From an uncultured Porphyromonadaceae bacterium (lineage in GTDB: Bacteria > Bacteroidota > Bacteroidia > Bacteroidales > Muribaculaceae), in the NCBI GenBank assembly GCA_900541555.1, contig UQKE01000068.1, forward strand, positions 1 to 6,611: DNA of 6,611 nt. Direction: 5' to 3'. Below the pieces are notes generated by a model that was not told the origin of the DNA, did not search any database, and saw nothing but the letters and a program-made list of their open reading frames with translations. Below, piece by piece: positions 1 through 6,587 of this stretch (the stretch's first letter is position 1; each line of letters starts with the position of its first letter). Position numbers and translations under genes: made by a program.

Positions 1-18
1 TTTCGGCAAAACAATTTC

Positions 19-60
19 AAACAAGTTTGATTGTTTTGCGCTCAACTTTCGCTATCTTTG
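19..60 (+). promoter_or_regulatory. Bacteroidetes-type sigma-70 promoter of the udp operon
   Basis: A perfect match to the Bacteroidetes -7 element TAnnTTTG (TATCTTTG) lies at 53-60. A TTTG usable as the -33 box lies at 26-29 (23-base gap), and a TTG at 31-33 gives a 19-base gap. Transcription would start near 67, leaving a leader of about 20 bases before the ATG at 87 and no Shine-Dalgarno sequence, as is usual in this phylum. The -33 region sits in a dyad, TCAAAC-AA-GTTTGA (17-30), which recurs at the same distance from the -7 element at the right end of the window. The promoter is predicted from sequence only. Confidence 0.75.
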
Positions 61-86
61 TAATAGTTTGAAAAAACATTACCACT

Positions 87-959
87 ATGAAAAGAGTCAT
101 TCCCCCATCCGAGCTAATCATCAACCCTGACGGTTCTGTGTTTCATTTGCACATCAAGCCGGAAATGCTGGCCGACAATATCATCTTGGTCGGCGACCCT
201 GCGCGAGTTGATTTAGTCGCTTCGTTTTTCGACAAGAAAAAGGCAGAAGCAACCAACAGGGAATTTCACGCCATAACAGGAGAATATCGCGGGAAGCCCA
301 TTATGTGCGTGTCGCACGGCATCGGAGCAGACAACATCGACATCGTTGTCAACGAACTCGACGCTTTGGCCAACATCGATTTCACGACGAGAACGGAAAA
401 AGAACAATTCCGGCAACTCACCATGGTGAGAATCGGGACATCAGGAAGCATCCAACCGGAAATTCCGGTCGGCGCGATGGTCATAGCCCGCAAAGCATTG
501 GGAATCGACGGGGCTTTCCATTTCTATCGAAATTCAGAAAAATTCAGAGACATCGAAATGGAAAACGAATTCATACGGCAAACGGCTTGGAATCCAATTT
601 GGAATCACCCCTATATAGTCGATGCCGACCAAGAACTCGCCGACAGGATACATGCAGAAGGCATGTTTGACGGCGTAACCATCACAGCCAATGGGTTCTA
701 CGGGCCGCAAGGGCGCGAACTCCGTCTCCCCATCGCCGACAGCCAATACGGCTCTTCCCTTCGCAATTTCGAATACAAAGGATTGCGGCTCACCAACTTC
801 GAAATGGAAAGCGCCATGCTGCAAGGATTGGCAAAACTCATGGGACACAAAGCTGTAACAGTATGTTCGATTATCGCAGGCCGCGTGTCGCATTCGGCAA
901 ATACCAACTATAAAAACTCCATTGAGGACCTAATCGAAATCATATTAAACAAATTATAG
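87..959 (+). CDS. udp: Uridine phosphorylase (PNP/UDP phosphorylase family)
   Basis: This 290-residue protein should catalyse reversible phosphorolysis of uridine to uracil and ribose-1-phosphate in the cytoplasm, the entry step of pyrimidine nucleoside salvage. Active-site motifs of E. coli uridine phosphorylase can be followed in order: the GDPARV phosphate loop with Arg40; NREF with Arg58, the arginine given by the neighbouring subunit in E. coli; RIGTSGSIQ with Arg115 and Thr118; Gln208 and Arg210 in GFYGPQGREL, equivalent to the Gln/Arg pair that recognises uracil; the ribose-binding EMES at 239-242; and Arg266. The Gln/Arg pair argues for uridine rather than purine nucleosides. It is longer than the E. 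coli enzyme (253 residues), with extra sequence at the N-terminus and a Trp-containing stretch at about 150-178. The ATG follows a strong promoter by about 27 bases, supporting this start. A small hypothetical gene follows after 20 bases, probably on the same transcript. Exact substrate range is inferred. Confidence 0.88.
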   Translation: MKRVIPPSELIINPDGSVFHLHIKPEMLADNIILVGDPARVDLVASFFDKKKAEATNREFHAITGEYRGKPIMCVSHGIGADNIDIVVNELDALANIDFTTRTEKEQFRQLTMVRIGTSGSIQPEIPVGAMVIARKALGIDGAFHFYRNSEKFRDIEMENEFIRQTAWNPIWNHPYIVDADQELADRIHAEGMFDGVTITANGFYGPQGRELRLPIADSQYGSSLRNFEYKGLRLTNFEMESAMLQGLAKLMGHKAVTVCSIIAGRVSHSANTNYKNSIEDLIEIILNKL

Positions 960-979
960 TAACCAAATACTTATAAATC

Positions 980-1348
980 ATGGCAAACAAACGACAACTG
1001 AAAAAGTACATGAAGGAAATGGCTTCCAGCCTTGCAGGCGAAACCGTATTTATCCTTAACTTCTACGACAATATCGACGAAGAGAAAGCAAATAGCGTCA
1101 TTGATCGAATTTTAGTACACATGACTGAAAAAATTAGCGACGTATCCGTAAATTTCGACAAGACATGTTCTGAATTTTACAACAACGATCGCCACCAATA
1201 CCGCAAAGACAAGAGGACTTATTACAAAAACTGCTACAAAAAATTGTATGAAGACTTCAATAGCGGTGTCAAAGATATTTTGAAAGACATGAATGCATTG
1301 CTGAGCAAAGAGCAACTTGAAGAAAACAAGAAAGTCGCCAACGAATAA
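980..1348 (+). CDS. Small lysine-rich hypothetical protein, co-transcribed with udp
   Basis: This encodes 122 residues of unknown function. The ATG is 20 bases after the uridine phosphorylase stop with no promoter or terminator between them, so the two genes are very probably one operon ended by the hairpin at 1416-1453. The sequence is hydrophilic and looks mostly helical: a basic N-terminus (MANKRQLKKYMKEM), a more hydrophobic segment at about 18-29, a likely amphipathic helix at 33-58, a very basic, tyrosine-rich middle (67-90, with two cysteines nearby at 63 and 85), and a charged C-terminal helix at about 91-120. There is no signal peptide, membrane span or recognised enzymatic motif. 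From memory, the MANK-x-LKK start and a late YYKN-x-FN pattern resemble a conserved uncharacterised Bacteroidales protein of about 90-120 residues; this was not checked by a search. A cytoplasmic helical bundle or nucleic-acid-associated protein is possible but only inference. Confidence 0.8.
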   Translation: MANKRQLKKYMKEMASSLAGETVFILNFYDNIDEEKANSVIDRILVHMTEKISDVSVNFDKTCSEFYNNDRHQYRKDKRTYYKNCYKKLYEDFNSGVKDILKDMNALLSKEQLEENKKVANE

Positions 1349-1415
1349 AATTCGGTTCAACAAAACCCCATCTTATTTTTGGCTCGACAATCCAACAATA
1401 ACATAAGCCTAAACA

Positions 1416-1453
1416 AAGAAAGCGGAAACCCCTTCGAGAGTTTCCGCTTTCTT
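1416..1453. terminator. Bidirectional intrinsic terminator between convergent genes
   Basis: A perfect 14-bp stem pairs 1416-1429 (AAGAAAGCGGAAAC) with 1440-1453 around a 10-base loop. The 3' arm is T-rich when read on either strand (CTTTCTT on +, CTTTCTTTGTTT on -), so it can end transcription from both sides. It lies 67 bases after the small gene and 17 bases after the nifJ stop codon, in the only gap between the two converging units. Confidence 0.88.
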
Positions 1454-1470
1454 ATCTATAAAGATTTCGT

Positions 1471-4400
1471 TTACTTCATTTCGTCCGGATCTTGTCCCCA
1501 TTGTTGAAGGGCAAGGCGACGATAATTATTGTAACGCCACTGAGCGTTTGCCTTGGCAGCGGCATAAAGTTCTTCAGCTTCTGCCGGATATTGCTTCATT
1601 ACCGAAGCATAACGCACTTCGCCTTTCAAGAAAGATTCAAAGTTATCCCAATTTGGCTCTTTGCTGTCGAGCGTGAACGGGTTTTTGCCTTCTTTCTCCA
1701 ATTCCGGATTGTAGCGCCACAAATGCCAATAACCGCATTCTACGGCAGCTGCCTCTTCCGCTTGCGACTTGCCCATGCCTTTCTTCAATCCGTGATTGAT
1801 ACATGGAGCGTAAGCAATGATCACCGACGGACCGTCGTAGGCTTCCGCTTCGCGAATAGCCTTCAACGTTTGAGCTTGATCGGCGCCCATGGCCACTTGT
1901 GCCACATAAACATATCCATAAGTCGAAGCAATCAATCCCAAATCCTTTTTACGCACACGCTTTCCGGCTGCCGCAAATTTGGCAATTGCGCCAAGCGGCG
2001 TAGCTTTCGAAGCTTGTCCGCCCGTATTGGAATAAACCTCTGTGTCGAGCACCAAGATATTCACATTCTTGCCGGACGCAATCACATGGTCGAGGCCTCC
2101 GAATCCAATATCGTACGATGCGCCATCGCCGCCGATAATCCATTGGCTGCGTTTCACCAAATGATTCTTCAAATTGTCAAGACGGGCACAGAACGGGCAT
2201 TTGTCTTTATTTGCCTCAATCATCGGAATCAACTTGTCGGCAGCTGCACGGCTGGCATCCGCATCGTTCTTTCCTGCGAGCCATTCAGCGCAAGCCGCTT
2301 TAAATTCGGCAGGAGAATCGGATTCCGCCACTTCCGTCATGATTTTCTCGATGCGGGCAACCATCTTTTCATGCGCCAATGTCATGCCGAGGCCAAACTC
2401 GCAGAAATCTTCAAACAATGAATTGGCCCATGCCGGTCCGTGGCCTTTCTCATTCGTCGTATAAGGCGTCGACGGAACCGAACCCGAATAAATCGAGCTA
2501 CAACCCGTCGCGTTCGAAACCATTTCGCGATCGCCGAACAATTGGCTGATCAATTTCACATAAGGAGTTTCGCCGCATCCTGAACATGCTCCGGAGAACT
2601 CAAACAACGGCGTGGCAAATTGCGAATTTTTCACATTCGATTTGACATCTACCAAATGTTGTTTCGACGAAACATTCTTCACGCAATAATCCCATTTCTT
2701 TTGAACGTCAAGTTGCGTTTCAAGATGCTGCATCGAAAGCGCCTTGTTGCCTTTCTTGCCGGGGCAAACGTCAACGCAGTTGCCGCAACCAAGGCAGTCG
2801 AGCACATCCACTTGTTGAACAAAACGCATTCCGGTGAAGGTCTTCCCTATTGCAGGAAGCGTGTCTGCTTCGCTGAACGGCGAACCTGCCATTTCTTCCG
2901 GAGTCAAAACAAACGGACGAATTGCAGCATGCGGACAAACGTATGCACATTTGTTGCATTGGATACAATTTTCCGGATCCCATGCCGGAACAAACGTTGC
3001 AACACCGCGCTTTTCATAAGCGGCTGTTCCTTGTTGCCATGTGCCATCGGCATTATTTTCAAACGCCGAAACAGGCAGCAAGTCGCCATCTTGGGCATTG
3101 ATGGGGCGAACAACTTTCGCGATGAACTCCGGATCGTTGTTTTCAACGACAGCATCATCCGGCAGATTTGCCCATGCCGGATCAATGTCTAATTTCCGGT
3201 ATTCGCCGCCACGATCTACTGCCGCATAGTTCTTGTTTACCACATCTTCGCCTTTCTTTCCGTAAGACTTGACAATGAATTTCTTCATTTGTTCCACAGC
3301 CAAATCTACCGGAATCACTTCCGTTATACGGAAAAATGCAGACTGCAAAATCGTGTTCGTGCGATTTCCAAGCCCGATTTCTTGCGCTATTTGCGTTGCA
3401 TTGATATAATAAACTGTGATATTGTTCTTTGCAAAGTATTTTTTCACTTTGTTCGGAAGATTCGCAGCCAATTCATCGCCGCTCCACACCGTATTCAGCA
3501 AGAACGTGCCGCCTTGGCGCAAACCGCGTGTCACATCATACATATGCAAATATGCCTGTACGTGGCAAGCCACGAAATTCGGAGTGTTCACCAAATAAGT
3601 GGAACGTATCGGAGTATCTCCGAAGCGCAAGTGAGAGCACGTAAAGCCGCCCGACTTCTTCGAATCGTAAGCGAAATATGCTTGACAATATTTATTCGTG
3701 TTTTCACCGATAATCTTCACGGAGTTCTTGTTGGCTCCGACTGTGCCGTCGGCGCCGAGTCCGTAGAATTTAGCTTCAAAAATGCCTTCGCCGCCCAATG
3801 CGATTTCTTCTTTCGGTGGGAGCGAAGTGAATGTAACGTCGTCGACAATGCCGATGGTAAATTGATTCTTCGGTTCCGGCAATGCCAAATTCTCGTAAAC
3901 CGACAAAATTTGCGCCGGAGTTGTATCTTTCGAGCCCAATCCGTAACGTCCGCCGACGATCAACGGAGCATTTTCCTTGCCATAGAAGCATTCTTTCACG
4001 TCAAGATACAACGGTTCGCCGTTTGCTCCCGGCTCTTTCGTGCGATCGAGCACGGCAATGCGTTTTGCAGTTTTAGGAACAGCAGCCAAGAAATGCTTGG
4101 CAGAGAACGGACGATACAAATGGACAGCCACAAGTCCCACTTTTTCGCCCTTCGACATCAAATAGTCGATCGCTTCTTGTGCTGCTTGCGTCACAGATCC
4201 CATTGCTATGATGACACGCTCTGCATCCGGCGCGCCATAATAGTTGAACAATCCATATTTGCGGCCTGTGATTTCCGAGATTTTATTCATATAGTCTTCC
4301 ACTATTGCGGGAACAGCATCATAATAACGATTGCAAGCTTCGCGATGTTGGAAGAAATGATCGGGATTTTCTGCCATGCCGCGTGCCACCGGCTTCTCCG

Positions 4401-5034
4401 GATTCAATGCGCGGGCTCTGAATTCAGCCAATGCCTCTTGGTCGATGAGCGGCGCCAAGTCTTTCTCTTCGAGCATTTCAATTTTCTGAATCTCATGCGA
4501 AGTGCGGAAGCCGTCAAAGAAATTGACAAATGGCACACGAGCCTTCAATGCTGCCAAATGAGCCACTCCGGCAAGATCCATCACTTCCTGCACCGACCCT
4601 TCGCAAAGCATTGCAAACCCCGTTTGGCGCGTTGACATCACGTCTTGATGATCGCCAAAGATACACAAAGCATGCGAAGCCAATGTTCGTGCCGACACAT
4701 GGAATACGCACGGCAAGTTTTCACCTGCTATTTTATACATGTTCGGAATCATCAGCAACAATCCTTGCGACGCTGTATAGGTCGTCGTCAAGGCTCCCGC
4801 TTGCAACGAGCCATGAACAGCACCGGCAGCGCCGGCTTCTGATTGCATTTCTTCGACAAGCACTGTTTCTCCGAAGATATTTTTGCGACCTGCTGCTGCC
4901 CACTCATCCACATATTCAGCCATTGTCGACGATGGCGTGATCGGATAGATGGCAGCCACTTCGGAAAACATATAACTGATATGTGCGGCGGCTTGATTGC
5001 CGTCACAAGTTAAGAATTTCTTTTCCTTACTCAT
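1471..5034 (-). CDS. nifJ: Pyruvate:ferredoxin (flavodoxin) oxidoreductase, single-chain homodimeric type
   Basis: This 1187-residue cytoplasmic enzyme oxidatively decarboxylates pyruvate with CoA to acetyl-CoA and CO2 and reduces ferredoxin; it is central to anaerobic energy metabolism and activates nitroimidazole drugs in many anaerobes. Regions in order: the N-terminal pyrimidine-binding domain with YPITPSS (30-36), EMQSEAGAAG (62-71; Glu62 probably activates thiamine diphosphate) and ARTLASHA (115-122); a transketolase-C-like domain near 260-380; the gamma domain at 420-590 with GLGADGTVGANKN; two [4Fe-4S] motifs, Cys690/693/696/700 and Cys747/750/753/757; and the C-terminal thiamine-diphosphate domain with GDG at 969-971 and Asn1003. 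The proximal cluster ligands are probably Cys817, 820, 845 and 1078. All expected catalytic and cluster residues are present, so it should be active. It is about 45 residues shorter than the Desulfovibrio africanus enzyme and lacks most of its C-terminal extension. It has its own promoter region and terminator, so it is probably monocistronic. There is no Shine-Dalgarno sequence; the ATG opens the first conserved domain. Confidence 0.97.
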   Translation of the reverse strand: MSKEKKFLTCDGNQAAAHISYMFSEVAAIYPITPSSTMAEYVDEWAAAGRKNIFGETVLVEEMQSEAGAAGAVHGSLQAGALTTTYTASQGLLLMIPNMYKIAGENLPCVFHVSARTLASHALCIFGDHQDVMSTRQTGFAMLCEGSVQEVMDLAGVAHLAALKARVPFVNFFDGFRTSHEIQKIEMLEEKDLAPLIDQEALAEFRARALNPEKPVARGMAENPDHFFQHREACNRYYDAVPAIVEDYMNKISEITGRKYGLFNYYGAPDAERVIIAMGSVTQAAQEAIDYLMSKGEKVGLVAVHLYRPFSAKHFLAAVPKTAKRIAVLDRTKEPGANGEPLYLDVKECFYGKENAPLIVGGRYGLGSKDTTPAQILSVYENLALPEPKNQFTIGIVDDVTFTSLPPKEEIALGGEGIFEAKFYGLGADGTVGANKNSVKIIGENTNKYCQAYFAYDSKKSGGFTCSHLRFGDTPIRSTYLVNTPNFVACHVQAYLHMYDVTRGLRQGGTFLLNTVWSGDELAANLPNKVKKYFAKNNITVYYINATQIAQEIGLGNRTNTILQSAFFRITEVIPVDLAVEQMKKFIVKSYGKKGEDVVNKNYAAVDRGGEYRKLDIDPAWANLPDDAVVENNDPEFIAKVVRPINAQDGDLLPVSAFENNADGTWQQGTAAYEKRGVATFVPAWDPENCIQCNKCAYVCPHAAIRPFVLTPEEMAGSPFSEADTLPAIGKTFTGMRFVQQVDVLDCLGCGNCVDVCPGKKGNKALSMQHLETQLDVQKKWDYCVKNVSSKQHLVDVKSNVKNSQFATPLFEFSGACSGCGETPYVKLISQLFGDREMVSNATGCSSIYSGSVPSTPYTTNEKGHGPAWANSLFEDFCEFGLGMTLAHEKMVARIEKIMTEVAESDSPAEFKAACAEWLAGKNDADASRAAADKLIPMIEANKDKCPFCARLDNLKNHLVKRSQWIIGGDGASYDIGFGGLDHVIASGKNVNILVLDTEVYSNTGGQASKATPLGAIAKFAAAGKRVRKKDLGLIASTYGYVYVAQVAMGADQAQTLKAIREAEAYDGPSVIIAYAPCINHGLKKGMGKSQAEEAAAVECGYWHLWRYNPELEKEGKNPFTLDSKEPNWDNFESFLKGEVRYASVMKQYPAEAEELYAAAKANAQWRYNNYRRLALQQWGQDPDEMK

Positions 5035-5042
5035 ATTTGCTA

Positions 5043-5056
5043 ATCAATTAATTGAT
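5043..5056. promoter_or_regulatory. Perfect 14-bp palindrome just upstream of the nifJ start codon
   Basis: ATCAATTAATTGAT is a perfect palindrome ending 8 bases before the nifJ ATG. It could be a repressor operator or a weak A/U-rich hairpin near the translation start. The half-sites ATCAA and TTGAT are those of an FNR box but in the opposite arrangement, so it is not a standard FNR site. In A/T-rich intergenic DNA a palindrome of this length can also arise by chance. Confidence 0.4.
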
Positions 5057-5079
5057 AAATTACACTCTTATTGTCAACC

Positions 5080-5123
5080 TATTGCTTTTTCCACATACCT
5101 CGCGGCATGAACGCCAAGCAATA
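5080..5123 (-). repeat. Inverted repeat in the nifJ leader (8-bp arms, 28-base loop)
   Basis: The arms TATTGCTT (5080-5087) and AAGCAATA (5116-5123) are perfectly complementary, and a small GGC/GCC stem (5104-5106 with 5113-5115) can form inside. If transcription starts near 5140, the whole structure is in the nifJ 5' untranslated region, which would be about 105 bases long. It matches no riboswitch class that I recognise. It could be an RNA element or a pair of protein half-sites. Confidence 0.4.
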
Positions 5124-5145
5124 ATTTTCACGTTGCGAAATTACA

Positions 5146-5182
5146 CAAAATATATATCCACTGCAAGAAAAACGCATTGCAA
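5146..5182 (-). promoter_or_regulatory. Candidate nifJ promoter
   Basis: Read on the - strand, TATATTTTG (5154-5146) resembles the Bacteroidetes -7 element TAnnTTTG with one extra base. The only -33-like sequence is a TTG at 5182-5180, farther away than ideal (25-base gap). This is a weak match, in contrast to the two + strand promoters in the window. The direct repeats immediately upstream (5181-5200) suggest that an activator may help. This is the best candidate in the gap, not a firm call. Confidence 0.4.
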
Positions 5183-5200
5183 TTTCAAGTAAATTTCAAG
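5181..5200. repeat. 9-bp direct repeat, 11-bp period, upstream of the nifJ promoter
   Basis: AATTTCAAG occurs at 5181-5189 and again at 5192-5200, exactly 11 bp apart, about one helical turn. On the nifJ strand the repeat reads CTTGAAATT and lies just upstream of the candidate promoter. Direct repeats in phase with the helix at this position are typical of tandem activator sites, but no regulator can be named from the sequence. Confidence 0.4.
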
Positions 5201-5269
5201 CTATAATTTTCATGAAAGCACAGCAATCCCGCATTTTGGCTTTTTCTCCAAGTCGCCCATTTCTTCCAT

Positions 5270-5303
5270 AAAAAAGGCAGAGACATTCGAATCCGCCCCT
5301 GCC
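5270..5303 (-). terminator. Intrinsic terminator of the WecA-like transferase gene
   Basis: On the - strand, GGCAG (5303-5299) pairs with CTGCC (5280-5276). The stem can extend inward to about 10 bp with several G-U pairs, closing on a loop around ATTCGAAT, and is followed directly by six U residues (5275-5270). It begins 24 bases after the transferase stop codon and separates that gene from nifJ, supporting independent transcription of the two. Confidence 0.8.
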
Positions 5304-5327
5304 CTATTCCTGACGCAGATACCGCTG

Positions 5328-6440
5328 TCAATATTTTTCTGCGCCGTTACTTTCATTTTTCTTATTAATCGCCTTTGTCAGCAGCATGTGTGCCACCGTC
5401 CAAACTACCACATCTATCACCAAAATCAAATTAACGTTTATGCGTTGGAGCAGCAACAAATTAATCGCGACAAAAACCATTGCAGCCAACACAATCGACG
5501 ACATTGCCGCCTTGTGCGACATGCCCAACATCAACAATTTATGATGAATGTGGCTCTTGTCGGGCAGAAAAATATTTGCATGCCGCCTGAACCTGTGGAT
5601 CACCACTCGAATGACATCCAACGCCGGAACCAGCAGCAAAGAAAACGACACGATAATCGACCCTTTGACCTTCGTTTCCATTTCAGGACGCGACATCGAA
5701 AAATAGATTGCCAAAACAGCCAATATCAAACCGATACATTGCGAACCGGTATCGCCCATAAATATTTTCCGCCGCTTTTGCTCGTTGCCGAAAACATTAT
5801 AATAGAAAAACGGGAGTAACGTGCCGAATGTGACAAATGAAAGGTATGCGCAACCCCACATCTCTTCATAGTAAAACAACATGCCAAAAAAGAAAGTAGC
5901 CACGATGCTCAGCCCCGACGCCAATCCGTCGATGCCGTCAATAAAATTGATGGCATTGATGATAAACACAATTACAACAACTGAGAGCGGCATCCCAATC
6001 CACGGCGACAATTCATGCAATCCGAACAAACCGTGGAAATCATTCATCCACACGCCGGACGACACAATCAGCACAGAAGAGATGATTTGCACCACGAATT
6101 TTATGCGATAGCGCAAACCGACCAAATCGTCCATAATGCCTTCGTAGTACAACAATATGATGCTACACAAGCCAAACGACAATTGCAATGGAGATATTTC
6201 CAACACATTCCTGTCGTTGACAAACAAAGAGGCAATGCCTACGACAAGGCACAACGACACTAAGATCGACGGCACAAATGCGATTCCTCCCAAGCGCGGA
6301 ACAACGCCCGTGTGGATTTTTCTGGCATCAACGTAGTCAAACAACTTTTTCCGATACGACACCGCTAATATCTGCGGTATAAACCACGCAGTAAAAAACA
6401 AGCTAATTAAAATTCCCAATATGACATAAAGCAATTCCAT
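5328..6440 (-). CDS. WecA/TagO-type polyprenyl-phosphate N-acetylhexosamine-1-phosphate transferase (glycosyltransferase family 4)
   Basis: This 370-residue inner-membrane enzyme should transfer a sugar-1-phosphate, probably GlcNAc-1-phosphate, from a UDP-sugar to undecaprenyl phosphate, starting a lipid-linked surface glycan such as O-antigen or capsule. About 10-11 hydrophobic spans are visible. Family motifs are all present: DARKIH and PRLGGIAF (38-55), the Mg-binding DDLVG (104-108), NAINFIDGIDGLA (162-174), GDTGS (229-233) and SHIHHKL (296-302). HIHH is the WecA/TagO form; MraY has a P-x-HHH-type motif, so this is not the peptidoglycan enzyme. The C-terminus ends in a short charged tail (NKKNESNGAEKY). 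I chose the ATG at 6440 because it opens directly into the first membrane helix (MELLYVILG); an in-frame TTG at 6464 would add eight residues but falls inside an inverted repeat. The gene stands alone with its own terminator. The exact sugar and the product polymer cannot be read from the sequence. Confidence 0.92.
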   Translation of the reverse strand: MELLYVILGILISLFFTAWFIPQILAVSYRKKLFDYVDARKIHTGVVPRLGGIAFVPSILVSLCLVVGIASLFVNDRNVLEISPLQLSFGLCSIILLYYEGIMDDLVGLRYRIKFVVQIISSVLIVSSGVWMNDFHGLFGLHELSPWIGMPLSVVVIVFIINAINFIDGIDGLASGLSIVATFFFGMLFYYEEMWGCAYLSFVTFGTLLPFFYYNVFGNEQKRRKIFMGDTGSQCIGLILAVLAIYFSMSRPEMETKVKGSIIVSFSLLLVPALDVIRVVIHRFRRHANIFLPDKSHIHHKLLMLGMSHKAAMSSIVLAAMVFVAINLLLLQRINVNLILVIDVVVWTVAHMLLTKAINKKNESNGAEKY

Positions 6441-6461
6441 GATTTTAGAAATTTCATTTTG

Positions 6462-6483
6462 CAAGAAGCAAAAACGCTTCTTG
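6462..6483 (-). repeat. 8-bp hairpin in the leader of the transferase gene
   Basis: CAAGAAGC (6462-6469) and GCTTCTTG (6476-6483) form a perfect stem with a six-base loop, ending 21 bases upstream of the chosen ATG. No U-tract follows it on the - strand, so it is not a classical terminator. It may stabilise the mRNA or influence translation. Confidence 0.45.
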
Positions 6484-6516
6484 ACCGATTTTTATATAGC
6501 CTTTCTCTCCCATTTA

Positions 6517-6548
6517 CATTATTACTTTTGCAAAGAAAATCACCCAAA
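6517..6548 (-). promoter_or_regulatory. Candidate promoter of the WecA-like gene, divergent
   Basis: On the - strand a TTTG (6548-6545) is followed after 20 bases by TAATAATG (6524-6517), a partial match to TAnnTTTG that keeps the TA and final TG. Transcription would start near 6510, giving a leader of about 70 bases that contains the 6462-6483 hairpin. The -33 box is the left arm of the same dyad whose right arm serves the rightward promoter. The -7 match is imperfect, so this is tentative. Confidence 0.35.
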
Positions 6549-6587
6549 CAAGTTTGGCGTTTCTGCACTCGATTTGCATTATCTTTG
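6546..6587 (+). promoter_or_regulatory. Bacteroidetes-type promoter driving a gene beyond the right edge
   Basis: TATCTTTG at 6580-6587 is a perfect TAnnTTTG element, with TTTG at 6553-6556 upstream (23-base gap). The stretch from the dyad CCAAAC-AA-GTTTGG (6544-6557) to the -7 box closely resembles the udp promoter at 19-60 in order and spacing. No open reading frame starts in the remaining 24 bases, so the gene it serves lies outside the window. Confidence 0.7.

Noticed and set aside
534..893. A 119-codon open frame on the - strand inside udp.
   Set aside because: It overlaps the conserved uracil- and ribose-binding coding sequence of uridine phosphorylase and has no independent signal.
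1492..2421. A 309-codon open frame on the + strand, antisense to the 3' part of nifJ.
   Set aside because: Same reasoning: it is fully inside the thiamine-diphosphate domain coding region, has no promoter, and has no protein-like composition.
3289..4635. A 448-codon open frame on the + strand, antisense to nifJ.
   Set aside because: It lies wholly within nifJ, whose domains and catalytic residues are intact. The antisense translation is rich in Cys, His, Arg and Phe, shows no recognisable domain, and looks like a shadow of biased codon use.
5043..5056. A canonical FNR/CRP binding site upstream of nifJ.
   Set aside because: The half-sites are in the reverse order of TTGAT-N4-ATCAA, so the standard motif is not present.
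5035..5327. A possible small gene or known riboswitch in the gap before nifJ.
   Set aside because: No frame of credible length or start was seen and no known riboswitch consensus was recognised; the gap is explained by a terminator and a control region.
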